Below the pieces are notes generated by a model. The model did not search any database. It worked only from the letters and a program-made list of their open reading frames with translations, and was not told the DNA's origin. The translations under genes and the position numbers were made by a program. Positions 23,488 to 31,303 of a stretch of 64,000 nucleotides of DNA are shown here, piece by piece; the stretch's first letter is position 1; every line of letters starts with the position of its first letter. The stretch spans positions 1-64,000 of the forward strand of contig NZ_BSEJ01000013.1 of assembly GCF_027921765.1 (NCBI RefSeq). The letters run 5' to 3'. This stretch comes from Microbacterium barkeri. GTDB lineage: Bacteria; Actinomycetota; Actinomycetes; Actinomycetales; Microbacteriaceae.

Positions 23488-24289
23488 GCGGATCGGCCGC
23501 GCCGATCGCGACGCGGCGCCCGCTCTCGCGATACCAGCGGGCGCAGAGGAGCACGACGAGTCCGAGCTCGACGACCCCGCCCGCGTAGTACATCGTGAGC
23601 GCGCCGAGCCGCTCGTCGGCGACGGAGGTCGCACCCGGGGGATGCGCGTAGAGGAGCTTCGCGAGAACCGCGTGCGATGCCATCGCGAGGACGAGCACGA
23701 TCGCGCGCGTCGTCCATCGGCTCGCGTGCGGGTTCGGGTCGACGCCGACCAGCGCGGCCGTGAAGAGATAGCCGGCCGCGACGGTGTGCGCGTGCACGAC
23801 GAGGTGCACGAACGGGCTCGCCTGCATCGCCTCGTGCAGCGGCGTGAGATGGATGAGCCACAGGCCGCCCGAGGAGAGGAGCGCCGCGGTCACGGGGTGC
23901 GCGAGCACGCGCACGGGCGCGCTGCGCAGCAGGCGCGACAGCCGCCGCGCCGGCGTGACGGGGAGCGTGCGGAGAGCGAGGGTGACGGGGGCGGCGAGCA
24001 CGAGCAGGATCGGCGCCAGCATGCCGCCAACGACATGGCCCCACGCGTGTCCGACGAAGCTGCCGTGAACGGTCGAGGCGAGCGGCTCGACGACCGGCGC
24101 GGTCGCGGCCGCGATGCCGACGCACCAGAGGACCATCCGGTGCACGGGCCACGGCCGCCCGCCGCGCCGCGAGGCGATCGCTCCTGCCGCGTACGACGCG
24201 ACCGCGAGCGCGGCCACTGCGAGGACGACGACGTCGAGCGGGACTCCCGCTCCGTGGGCGTGCGCGTGGCCGTCGGGCGTCGGCGTCAT
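23432..24289 (-). CDS. CtaG-like cytochrome c oxidase assembly protein
   Basis: 285-residue membrane protein with about seven helices, resembling the caa3_CtaG family involved in cytochrome oxidase assembly or copper handling. Conserved His residues lie in HAWGHVVGGMLAPILLVLAA, LWLIHLTPLHEAM and FVHLVVHAHTVAAGYLF, and the N-terminus has a HAHAHG stretch. The start overlaps the DUF2243 stop by 4 bases (ATGA), a pairing common in actinobacteria. The last residues, rich in Arg and Ser, overlap the convergent gene and may not be conserved. Confidence 0.85.
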   Translation of the reverse strand: MTPTPDGHAHAHGAGVPLDVVVLAVAALAVASYAAGAIASRRGGRPWPVHRMVLWCVGIAAATAPVVEPLASTVHGSFVGHAWGHVVGGMLAPILLVLAAPVTLALRTLPVTPARRLSRLLRSAPVRVLAHPVTAALLSSGGLWLIHLTPLHEAMQASPFVHLVVHAHTVAAGYLFTAALVGVDPNPHASRWTTRAIVLVLAMASHAVLAKLLYAHPPGATSVADERLGALTMYYAGGVVELGLVVLLCARWYRESGRRVAIGAADPLSRARPSPAARTAGSRRR

Positions 24290-24783
24290 CGCTCGACGTG
24301 CGCCCACGCGGCGGCCGTGCGCGTGCGGACGACGAGGACGAGGCCCGCCGCGAGCAGCAGCACGGCGATCGCGTTCCACGCGATGTCGTAGGGCAGGACG
24401 TCGTCCACGTACCGGATCTGGTGGAGCCCGAGCACCTTGTGCTGGATCGTGCCGTCGTACAGCTGGAAGGCGCCGGCGCCCAGCAGGGCTCCGCCGACCC
24501 AGCGCGGCGTCCAGAGCGCCCCGCGGCGCGCGACATCCGCGAGGAGGAACAGCCCGGCCACGGTGCCGAACCAGCTGAACGCGTGGAAGAGCCCATCCGA
24601 CACGAGGCCGGCCGCGGGGGTGCCGCGGTCGTAGAAGTGGTGCCAGTGCAGGATCTGGTGGAACACGGCCTCGTCGACGAACGCGACGAGGCCCATGCCG
24701 AAGAGCGCACCGGCCCACGCGGTGCGCGTCGCGTACGTGCCGCGCGCGGCCCACAGGGTCCGGGGGTCAGGAGATCCGGCCAT
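24286..24783 (-). CDS. DUF2243 membrane protein
   Basis: 165-residue protein with four membrane helices. The N-terminal GMGLVAFVDEAVFHQILHWH followed by FYDRG, and the later FQLYDGTIQHKVLGLHQIRY, are hallmarks of DUF2243, a family with conserved His and Asp residues in the membrane and no established function. It usually neighbours CtaG-like genes, as here, with which it is translationally coupled; a part in copper or oxidase biogenesis is inference. Confidence 0.9.
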   Translation of the reverse strand: MAGSPDPRTLWAARGTYATRTAWAGALFGMGLVAFVDEAVFHQILHWHHFYDRGTPAAGLVSDGLFHAFSWFGTVAGLFLLADVARRGALWTPRWVGGALLGAGAFQLYDGTIQHKVLGLHQIRYVDDVLPYDIAWNAIAVLLLAAGLVLVVRTRTAAAWAHVER

Positions 24784-24936
24784 GCTCCGACGCTCTCGCG
24801 TGCGCCGTCGCCATCCAAGCCATGGACATCCGCCGACCCGTCGTGCTACGCGCTGCGTCGCACAGCGCCGAGCCATCCGCAACCCCCTCGCGCCATCCGA
24901 GCGCCCTGCGCAGACTCGACGCGACGAGGAGGACAC

Positions 24937-26085
24937 ATGAAGGCGCTGACGTACCGAGGTCCGTACAAGCTCCAGGTGACGGAGAAGCCCGACCCCCGCA
25001 TCGAGCATCCGAACGATGCCATCGTCCGCGTGACGCGGGCCGCGATCTGCGGGTCGGACCTGCACCTGCTGCACGGGATGCTCCCGGACACGCGCATCGG
25101 GCACACGTTCGGCCACGAGTTCATCGGCGTCGTCGAGGGGGTCGGCGGCTCGGTGCAGCGCCTCGCGGTCGGCGACAAGGTCATGGTGCCGTTCAACATC
25201 TTCTGCGGGTCGTGCGCGTTCTGCCGGCAGGGCCTCTTCTCGAACTGCCACAGCGTGAACGCGAACGCGACCGCGGTGGGCGGCATCTACGGCTACTCGC
25301 ACACGGCGGGCGGCTACGACGGCGGTCAGGCGGAGCGCGTGCGCGTGCCGTTCGCGGACGTCGGGCCCATGGTCATCCCCGAGTGGCTGAGCGACGAGGA
25401 CGCGCTCATGCTCACCGACGCGTTCACGACCGGCTACTTCGGCGCCCGGCTCGGGCACATCGAGGAGGGCGACACCGTCGCGGTCTTCGGTGCGGGCCCG
25501 GTGGGGCTCGCCGCGGCGCGCTCGGCCTGGCTCATGGGCGCGGGCCGCGTGCTCGTGCTCGACCACCTCGACTACCGGCTGGAGAAGGCGCGCTCGTTCG
25601 CGTACGCCGAGACGCACGCGCTGTCGGAGATCGGCGATCCCGTGCTGCACCTCAAGCGCGAGACCGACCACCTCGGGGCCGACGTCGTGATCGACGCCGT
25701 GGGCGCCGAGGCCGACGGCGGATGGCTGCAGCACGTGACCGCCTCGAAGCTCAAGCTCCAGGGCGGCTCTCCGGTCGCGCTGAACTGGGCGATCGACGGT
25801 GTGCGCAAGGGCGGCAACGTCGCCGTGATCGGAGCGTACGGCCCGCTGCACAGCGCCGTCCGGTTCGGCGACGCGATGAACAAGGGGCTCACGATCCGCG
25901 CCAACCAGACGCCCGTGCGCGCGATGTGGCCCGCCCTGCTCGACCACGTGCGCGCCGGCCGGCTGGCGCCGCGCGAGCTCGTGACGCACCGGCTGCCGCT
26001 CGACGACATCGTCGACGGCTACCACATGGTCTCGGCGAAGCTCGACGACTGCATCAAGACCGTCGTCGAGGTCTCGGACGACTGA
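24937..26085 (+). CDS. Zinc-dependent alcohol dehydrogenase, formaldehyde-dehydrogenase-like
   Basis: 382-residue medium-chain dehydrogenase that oxidises an alcohol (or thiol adduct of an aldehyde) with NAD(P). Catalytic zinc ligands are the Cys in AAICGSDLH (about 38) and the His-Glu in GHEF (about 60). The structural zinc site has four Cys in FCGSCAFCRQGLFSNC (about 90-104). The nucleotide fold has FGAGPVGLAAARSA (about 183). Overall it matches the glutathione-independent formaldehyde-dehydrogenase-like subgroup. GAGGAGG stands 5 bases before the start. The next gene follows after 11 bases. The aldehyde dehydrogenase module nearby suggests a shared role in alcohol/aldehyde detoxification. 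Confidence 0.92.
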   Translation: MKALTYRGPYKLQVTEKPDPRIEHPNDAIVRVTRAAICGSDLHLLHGMLPDTRIGHTFGHEFIGVVEGVGGSVQRLAVGDKVMVPFNIFCGSCAFCRQGLFSNCHSVNANATAVGGIYGYSHTAGGYDGGQAERVRVPFADVGPMVIPEWLSDEDALMLTDAFTTGYFGARLGHIEEGDTVAVFGAGPVGLAAARSAWLMGAGRVLVLDHLDYRLEKARSFAYAETHALSEIGDPVLHLKRETDHLGADVVIDAVGAEADGGWLQHVTASKLKLQGGSPVALNWAIDGVRKGGNVAVIGAYGPLHSAVRFGDAMNKGLTIRANQTPVRAMWPALLDHVRAGRLAPRELVTHRLPLDDIVDGYHMVSAKLDDCIKTVVEVSDD

Positions 26086-26096
26086 GGAGGATGGAC

Positions 26097-26627
26097 ATGA
26101 CGCAGCCCGTCGACGCGCTCCGCCCGCGCATCCCCGGCTGGGGGATCGAGCTCGAGGACGGATGGCGCGAGGAGCACGAGCTCGATCCGCAGGATCTCGC
26201 CGCCCCCTGGGCGCTCGAGGAGCGGATGTCCGACCCCGCGCACGAGCACTCGATCGAGCATCCGCAGCTGCCGCCCGTGTTCGGCACCGCCCAGCCGCTG
26301 CACGGGCTCTCGGGCAGGATCCGCCGGATCGCCTACGCCCGGTACAGCGAGGGCAAGCTGCGGCACTGGCTGCTGCTCGTGCTCGGCGACCGCGTGGAGT
26401 CGATCGGCGCGCACGTGCGCTCGCTCGCGTCGCGCCATCCCGACAACCCGATCACGCAGACGGGCGTGCTGGGAGAGCGGAGCCGGCGCCCTGTCGGGTC
26501 GCGCATCGGCCGCGGCCGCATCGACCTCCGCCACGCGTGGATGGACCCGATCATCGTCGTCGGGCCGTGGGTGCTCGCGGGAGTCCTCGCGGTGCGCGCC
26601 CTCGGCTCCCTCACGCGGCGCCGGTAA
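26097..26627 (+). CDS. Protein of unknown function downstream of the alcohol dehydrogenase
   Basis: 176-residue protein. The N-terminal 65 residues are acidic and proline-rich (WGIELEDGWREEHELDPQDL). The middle has LSGRIRRIAYARYSEGKLRH followed by a hydrophobic LLLVLGDRVE segment, and a C-terminal helix (IIVVGPWVLAGVLAVRALGS) probably enters the membrane. ATG 26097 is preferred because GAGGAGG ends 6 bases before it; ATG 26091 is in frame but too close. Co-transcribed with the dehydrogenase. No family recognised. Confidence 0.75.
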   Translation: MTQPVDALRPRIPGWGIELEDGWREEHELDPQDLAAPWALEERMSDPAHEHSIEHPQLPPVFGTAQPLHGLSGRIRRIAYARYSEGKLRHWLLLVLGDRVESIGAHVRSLASRHPDNPITQTGVLGERSRRPVGSRIGRGRIDLRHAWMDPIIVVGPWVLAGVLAVRALGSLTRRR

Positions 26628-26640
26628 CGGCAGCCCAGAT

Positions 26641-26701
26641 CTGCATGTCTCACTCGCCGTCGGTTCGGCGCCCCGATACCCGCCGTGAGCGAGACATGCA
26701 G
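26641..26701. repeat. Long-armed inverted repeat between convergent genes
   Basis: CTGCATGTCTC (26641-26651) and GAGACATGCAG (26691-26701) are perfect arms, continuing imperfectly inward (ACTCGC against GTGAGC). The loop of about 27 bases is long for a terminator, but the position between two gene ends suits a bidirectional one. A protein-binding or mobile palindrome cannot be excluded. Confidence 0.5.
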
Positions 26702-26742
26702 GCAGGGGACGGCGTGAACAGGGACACGCTCCCAGCGTGCGG

Positions 26743-27135
26743 CTACGCCCGCGGCGTCAGGCCGAAGTGCTCCAGCTCGGGCTCCGTGAGCATGCGAGAC
26801 CGGATGAGGAACCGCATGCCCGTGGGCGACTCGACGCTGAACCCTCCCCCGCGCCCCGGCACGACGTCGATCGTGAGGTGCGTGTACTTCCAGTACTCGA
26901 ACTGCGACTCCGACATGTAGACCTCGATCGGGTCGTCGAGACCCGCGTCGATCGTCCCGAGCAGCACATCGCCCGTGCCGGTCAGGTACATCCCGACCGG
27001 ATAGCACATGGGCGACGAGCCGTCGCAGCACCCGCCCGACTGGTGGAACATGAGCGGCCCGTGCTGGGCCGTGAGCGTGCGCAGAAGAGCAGCCGCCGCC
27101 TCGGTCACCGCGACCCTGCTGAGCTCCTCGGACAT
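26743..27135 (-). CDS. DUF779 protein (aldehyde dehydrogenase-associated)
   Basis: 130-residue DUF779 protein. Diagnostic segments are HGPLMFHQSGGCCDGSSPMC, with three Cys that could bind metal, and FEYWKYTHLTIDVVPGRGGG with FSVESPTGMRFLIRSR. The family occurs almost always next to ExaC-type aldehyde dehydrogenases; its function is unknown. ATG 27135 is chosen with AAGGAG 5 bases upstream. It lies 97 bases after the aldehyde dehydrogenase on the same strand. Confidence 0.92.
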   Translation of the reverse strand: MSEELSRVAVTEAAAALLRTLTAQHGPLMFHQSGGCCDGSSPMCYPVGMYLTGTGDVLLGTIDAGLDDPIEVYMSESQFEYWKYTHLTIDVVPGRGGGFSVESPTGMRFLIRSRMLTEPELEHFGLTPRA

Positions 27136-27232
27136 CCCTCCTCCTTCCCTGTGCACCCGCGACGTCGTCGTCGCGGGGATCCGACGCCCGGGCGGGGATT
27201 CGGGTCATCCCGCCCGGGCGGATCCGATCGGA

Positions 27233-28780
27233 TCAGAAGAAGCCCATGGGCCCCTCCGCATAGGAGACGAGAAGGTTCTTCGTCTGCTGGTAGTGATCGA
27301 GCATACGCAGGTGGTTCTCCCGCCCGATACCCGACTGCTTGTAGCCGCCGAAGGCGGCGTGCGCCGGGTACTGGTGGTAGGTGTTCGTCCACACCCGCCC
27401 TGCTTCGATCGCGCGACCAGCACGGTAGCAGAGGTCGGCACTCCGACTCCATACCCCCGCGCCCAGACCGTAGAGGGTGTCGTTGGCGGTCGCGATGGCG
27501 TCGTCGTACGTGTCGAAGCCGGTGACCGAGACGACGGGGCCGAAGATCTCCTCCTGGAAGATCCGCATGCTGTTCTGCCCCTCGAACACGGTCGGAGCCA
27601 CGTAGTACCCGTCCGTGAGGTCGCCGCCGAGGTCGACGCGCTCGCCGCCCGCGAGGACCTTCGCGCCCTCGTCCTTGCCGATCTGGATGTACGACAGGAT
27701 CTTCTCGAGCTGGTCGTTCGACGCCTGCGCGCCGATCATCGTCTCGGGGTCGAGCGGGTTGCCCTGCCGGATCCTCGAGACGCGGTCGAGCCCATCCGAC
27801 AGGAACGTGTCGTAGATCGACCGCTGGATGAGCGCGCGCGACGGACACGTGCAGACCTCGCCCTGGTTCAGGGCGAACATCGCGAAGCCCTCCTTCGCCT
27901 TCTCGTAGTACGCGTCCTGCGCCGACGCGACGTCCTCGAAGAAGATGTTCGGGCTCTTGCCTCCCAGCTCGAGCGTCACGGGGATGAGGTTCTGCGACGC
28001 GTACTGCATGATGAGGCGCCCGGTGGTCGTCTCGCCCGTGAACGCGACCTTGCGGATGCGCTTGTGCGACGCGAGCGGAGCGCCCGCCTCGATGCCGAAG
28101 CCGTTGACGATGTTCACGACGCCCGCCGGCAGGAGGTCGCCGATGAGGTCGAAGAGGAACAGGATCGACGCGGGCGTCTGCTCGGCGGGCTTGAGGACGA
28201 CGCAGTTGCCCGCGGCGAGCGCGGGCGCGAGCTTCCACGTCGCCATGAGGATGGGGAAGTTCCACGGGATGATCTGGCCCACGACGCCGAGCGGCTCGTG
28301 GAAGTGGTACGCGACGGTGTTCTCGTCGAGCTGGCTGATCCCGCCCTCCTGCGCACGCAGCACGCCCGCGAAGTAGCGGAAGTGGTCGACCGCGAGCGGG
28401 ATGTCGGCCGCGAGCGTCTCGCGCACGGGCTTGCCGTTCTCCCACGTCTCGGCGACGGCGATCGCCTCGAGGTTCTGCTCGATGCGGTCGGCGATCCGGT
28501 TGAGGATGACGCTGCGCTCGGCGGGGCTCGTGTGCCGCCACGACGCGAACGCCTTCCACGCCGTCTCGACGGCGCGGTCGATGTCCTCGGCGGTGCCGCG
28601 GCCGACTTCGCAGAACGGCTTGCCGTTGACGGGCGAGATGTCCTCGAAGTACTCGCCCTTGACCGGGGCGACGAACTCCCCGCCGATGTAGTGGCCGTAG
28701 CGAGCGCGGTACTGGGCGACGGAGCCCTTCTCGCCCGGGGCGGCGTAGACGCTCGAGACGCCCTCTTCCACGATGGTCAT
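27233..28780 (-). CDS. NAD-dependent aldehyde dehydrogenase, ExaC/AldB type
   Basis: 515-residue aldehyde dehydrogenase oxidising an aldehyde (acetaldehyde-like in characterised relatives) to the acid. The nucleophilic Cys is in [11 protein letters not shown] (about residue 310), where the CTC pattern is typical of the ExaC/AcoD group. The general base Glu is in [13 protein letters not shown] (about 270) and the cofactor site in [20 protein letters not shown]. Length is normal. The GAF-domain regulator gene lies directly upstream (100 bases) on the same strand and DUF779 downstream, so the three form an aldehyde-response module. Confidence 0.95.
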   Translation of the reverse strand: MTIVEEGVSSVYAAPGEKGSVAQYRARYGHYIGGEFVAPVKGEYFEDISPVNGKPFCEVGRGTAEDIDRAVETAWKAFASWRHTSPAERSVILNRIADRIEQNLEAIAVAETWENGKPVRETLAADIPLAVDHFRYFAGVLRAQEGGISQLDENTVAYHFHEPLGVVGQIIPWNFPILMATWKLAPALAAGNCVVLKPAEQTPASILFLFDLIGDLLPAGVVNIVNGFGIEAGAPLASHKRIRKVAFTGETTTGRLIMQYASQNLIPVTLELGGKSPNIFFEDVASAQDAYYEKAKEGFAMFALNQGEVCTCPSRALIQRSIYDTFLSDGLDRVSRIRQGNPLDPETMIGAQASNDQLEKILSYIQIGKDEGAKVLAGGERVDLGGDLTDGYYVAPTVFEGQNSMRIFQEEIFGPVVSVTGFDTYDDAIATANDTLYGLGAGVWSRSADLCYRAGRAIEAGRVWTNTYHQYPAHAAFGGYKQSGIGRENHLRMLDHYQQTKNLLVSYAEGPMGFF

Positions 28781-28880
28781 TGCTGTCTCCTTCGACTGCG
28801 CGACGTCGCGGGGATGCCCCCGCGTGGCTGTGCCGTCACGCTACGTCGCCGGAGGTTGCATCGGATTGCGCGCGGGAGGG

Positions 28881-30188
28881 CTACTCGAGCGCCACGAGCC
28901 GCGCGACGACGCCGGCGCGCCGCGGCGACCGGGCCGGGAGCATCCGCAGCACCTGCCGCAGCGCCTCGACGTCGTCGGCGCCCGCCGCGGTGTCGGTGTA
29001 CGCGAGGAGCACGTCGACGCCGGCCTCCGCGAGGAGCGCCTCCCGCAGGGACGAGCGGATGGTCTCGCGCAGCTCCTCGACGCCCGGTGCGGCCGAGTCG
29101 GGCAGGACGTCGCCCCGGTAGGCCGCGAGCGCGACGCGGTGGGCGCCGCGGTCGAGGAGCGAGAGCACCTGCTGCGCGTCGGTCTCGATCTCGCCGGCCA
29201 TCCGATACGGGCGGGACTCGGGGACGAGCGCCGGCGCCATCCGCTCGAGCAGCTTGCGCAGCCGCACCATCTCGGGCCGCAGCGTGCCGATCGCGGCGGG
29301 GTCGCCGTACACGAGCTCGGCGAGCCGCTCGGCCGTGAGCCCCTGACGATGGGTCGCGAGCATGAGCACGAGCTCGGCGTGGCGCATGCCGAGCTCGACG
29401 ACGCGCTCGCCGCCGTCTCCGGCGAGGGTGAGCAGCGCGCGATCGCGGCCGAGCACGCTGAGCGTCGCCCGCTGCGCCGTCTCGACGCGTCGCCGCGGCT
29501 TCCGCGACGGCTCCCTCTCCGCGCGCAGCCGCGCGACCAGGAGCTCGCCCTCGACCGCGCGCGCCGTGGCGTCGACGAGCAGCTGCGCCTGCGGGGTCGC
29601 GGCCTCGTCGCCGCCGGTCACGTCGATGACCCCGATGAGGCGGCCGTTCTCGGGGTCTCTGACCGGGGCGGCCGTGCACGACCACGGCTGCACGAAGCGG
29701 TTGAAGTGCTCGGCGCCGCGCACCTGCACCGACCTCCCGAGGGCGAGCGCCGTGCCGGGTGCCGCGGTGCCGACCCGGTCCTCGGCCCAGTTCGCGCCCT
29801 CGACGAAGCCCATGTCTCCCGTGAGCGCGCGCACGCGGCGGTCGCCCTCGACCCAGAGGAGGCGGCCGGCGGCATCGCCGACCGCGACGACGACGCCCGC
29901 CTCGTCGGCCTCGCCGGGGAGGAGGAGCCCGCGGATGAGCGCGAGCGCGCCCGCGAGCGGATGGGCACGCCGGTACTCCTCGAGGGCGGCTCCGGTCAGC
30001 TCGAGAGCGGGCAGCGCCTCGGCTCCCACCGCGCTGCCGACGGACCTCCGCCACGACTCCCGCACGAGGGGCCGCACCTGCGCGAGGCGCGGATCCGCGC
30101 TGTTGCCGGCGAGGAGCTCATCGTGCGCGCGCTCGACGAGGAGCCGCGAGGCGCGGACGCCCTCGCTGCGCAGCCACGGCGACGACAT
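28881..30188 (-). CDS. GAF-domain transcriptional activator, AcoR-like without AAA+ domain
   Basis: 435-residue regulator. Residues about 60-200 resemble the GAF sensor half of AcoR/AcxR activators (VRPLVRESWRRSV, TAAPGTALALGRSVQVRGAE, FNRFVQPWSCTAAPVRDPEN). The AAA+ sigma54-interaction domain of AcoR is missing, consistent with actinobacteria lacking sigma54. Instead the C-terminal part (about 255-420) contains a winged-helix-like segment, RHAELVLMLATHRQGLTAER and LRPEMVRLRKLL, and a helical end. It probably activates the aldehyde dehydrogenase gene 100 bases downstream. ATG 30188 has AGGAG 4 bases upstream. Confidence 0.85.
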   Translation of the reverse strand: MSSPWLRSEGVRASRLLVERAHDELLAGNSADPRLAQVRPLVRESWRRSVGSAVGAEALPALELTGAALEEYRRAHPLAGALALIRGLLLPGEADEAGVVVAVGDAAGRLLWVEGDRRVRALTGDMGFVEGANWAEDRVGTAAPGTALALGRSVQVRGAEHFNRFVQPWSCTAAPVRDPENGRLIGVIDVTGGDEAATPQAQLLVDATARAVEGELLVARLRAEREPSRKPRRRVETAQRATLSVLGRDRALLTLAGDGGERVVELGMRHAELVLMLATHRQGLTAERLAELVYGDPAAIGTLRPEMVRLRKLLERMAPALVPESRPYRMAGEIETDAQQVLSLLDRGAHRVALAAYRGDVLPDSAAPGVEELRETIRSSLREALLAEAGVDVLLAYTDTAAGADDVEALRQVLRMLPARSPRRAGVVARLVALE

Positions 30189-30260
30189 GGGGCTCCTTCC
30201 TCGTCGAGGGAGCGGATGGCCACCAGTGTAGGTCGCCGCGCTGCTGTCGGGGAGGCCCGG

Positions 30261-30983
30261 TCAGCGCTCGGGCGTCTGCACCGTGAGGAACTCCGACGTG
30301 CGGCGCAGCGCGAACCCGAGCTTCTCGTAGGCGCGGATCGCGCCGACGTTGTCGGCCGCCGCATGCAGGAGGGCCCGGTCGCCGCGCTCGCGGATGTGGA
30401 AGGCGACATCGAGCACGAGCCGCGACGCGAGGCCCTGCCGGCGGTAGGCCTCGTCGGTCGACACGGCGCTGATCTCGGTCCAGCCGGCCGGGTGCAGGCG
30501 CTCCCCCGCCATCGCGACGAGGCGGCCATCCCGCCGCACGCCGACATAGCGGCCGAGCTCGTGCGTGCGGGGCAGGAACGGGCCGGGCTGGTTGCGCTCG
30601 ACGAGCGCGAGCATGTCGGCGACGTCGCCCGCGCCGAGCTCGACGGCCTCGTCGAAGGGCACGGGCGCGAGCCGATCCGTCTCGACGAGCTGGACGCCCG
30701 AGCCGCGGCCGAGCTCGGCCCATCCGCTCGGGAGCTCGGGGTCGGCGTTCGAGATCGTGACGGGCGCGCCGGGCCCGAACACGTCGATGAGCGCGTCCCA
30801 CACGTCGGGGTCGCTCCACGAGCGCACGCCGACGAACGGCGAGACGTCGGCCGGGTAGTGCTTCACAAGCTCGTTGCCGATCGCGAAGTGCGCGTGCGGG
30901 CCGGTGAGGGATGACCAGGCCGGGTTGTCGAGGACCGCGTCGTCGATCGCGGGGTCGGCGGGCAGCGGGATGGCCGAGGTCAT
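30261..30983 (-). CDS. GNAT-family N-acetyltransferase
   Basis: 240-residue acetyl-CoA-dependent acyltransferase. The C-terminal GNAT core (about 120-235) has the acetyl-CoA loop VSTDEAYRRQGLASRL and the closing helix NVGAIRAYEKLGFALRRTSE, close to the FR47 subgroup. The N-terminal 110 residues (IDVFGPGAPVTISNADPELP) form a second, degenerate domain. Acceptor unknown. It stands alone, divergent from the large surface protein gene. Confidence 0.9.
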   Translation of the reverse strand: MTSAIPLPADPAIDDAVLDNPAWSSLTGPHAHFAIGNELVKHYPADVSPFVGVRSWSDPDVWDALIDVFGPGAPVTISNADPELPSGWAELGRGSGVQLVETDRLAPVPFDEAVELGAGDVADMLALVERNQPGPFLPRTHELGRYVGVRRDGRLVAMAGERLHPAGWTEISAVSTDEAYRRQGLASRLVLDVAFHIRERGDRALLHAAADNVGAIRAYEKLGFALRRTSEFLTVQTPER

Positions 30984-31303
30984 GGGAGTCCTCCTGTCGA
31001 GCGGATGGCGGCACGAGCGGCAACGCGTGACGGCCGCGGACGCTTCCCGACACGCCCGCGGACGAGGCGGGGTGAATGCGCGGGCGAAAAGCGGGGCGAA
31101 CCTGCAGATCCGCTGAGTGCGGACGGTGGCCGGGCAGAAGTCCCCATAGGGTCGAAGGCGGGGTTGGGGAATCTCGGCGTGCTCGCACGCCCATGCGATC
31201 GTTCGGTCTGGGGCCGACGGTCATCTCGGCTTGGCGCCGTGCGCTCTTGGAGCGCGCCGTGTCTCCTGCCCTCTCGAAAAAGAGGCTGTCTGGGGAGGCA
31301 CCG
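30984..31303. other. Intergenic region upstream of the surface protein gene
   Basis: A 320-base gap between divergent genes. Seen here: the octamer GCGGATGG at 31001-31008, 18 bases before the GNAT start, and GGGGAGG just before the surface protein GTG. I find no convincing -35/-10 pair, RNA gene or riboswitch. Confidence 0.4.
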
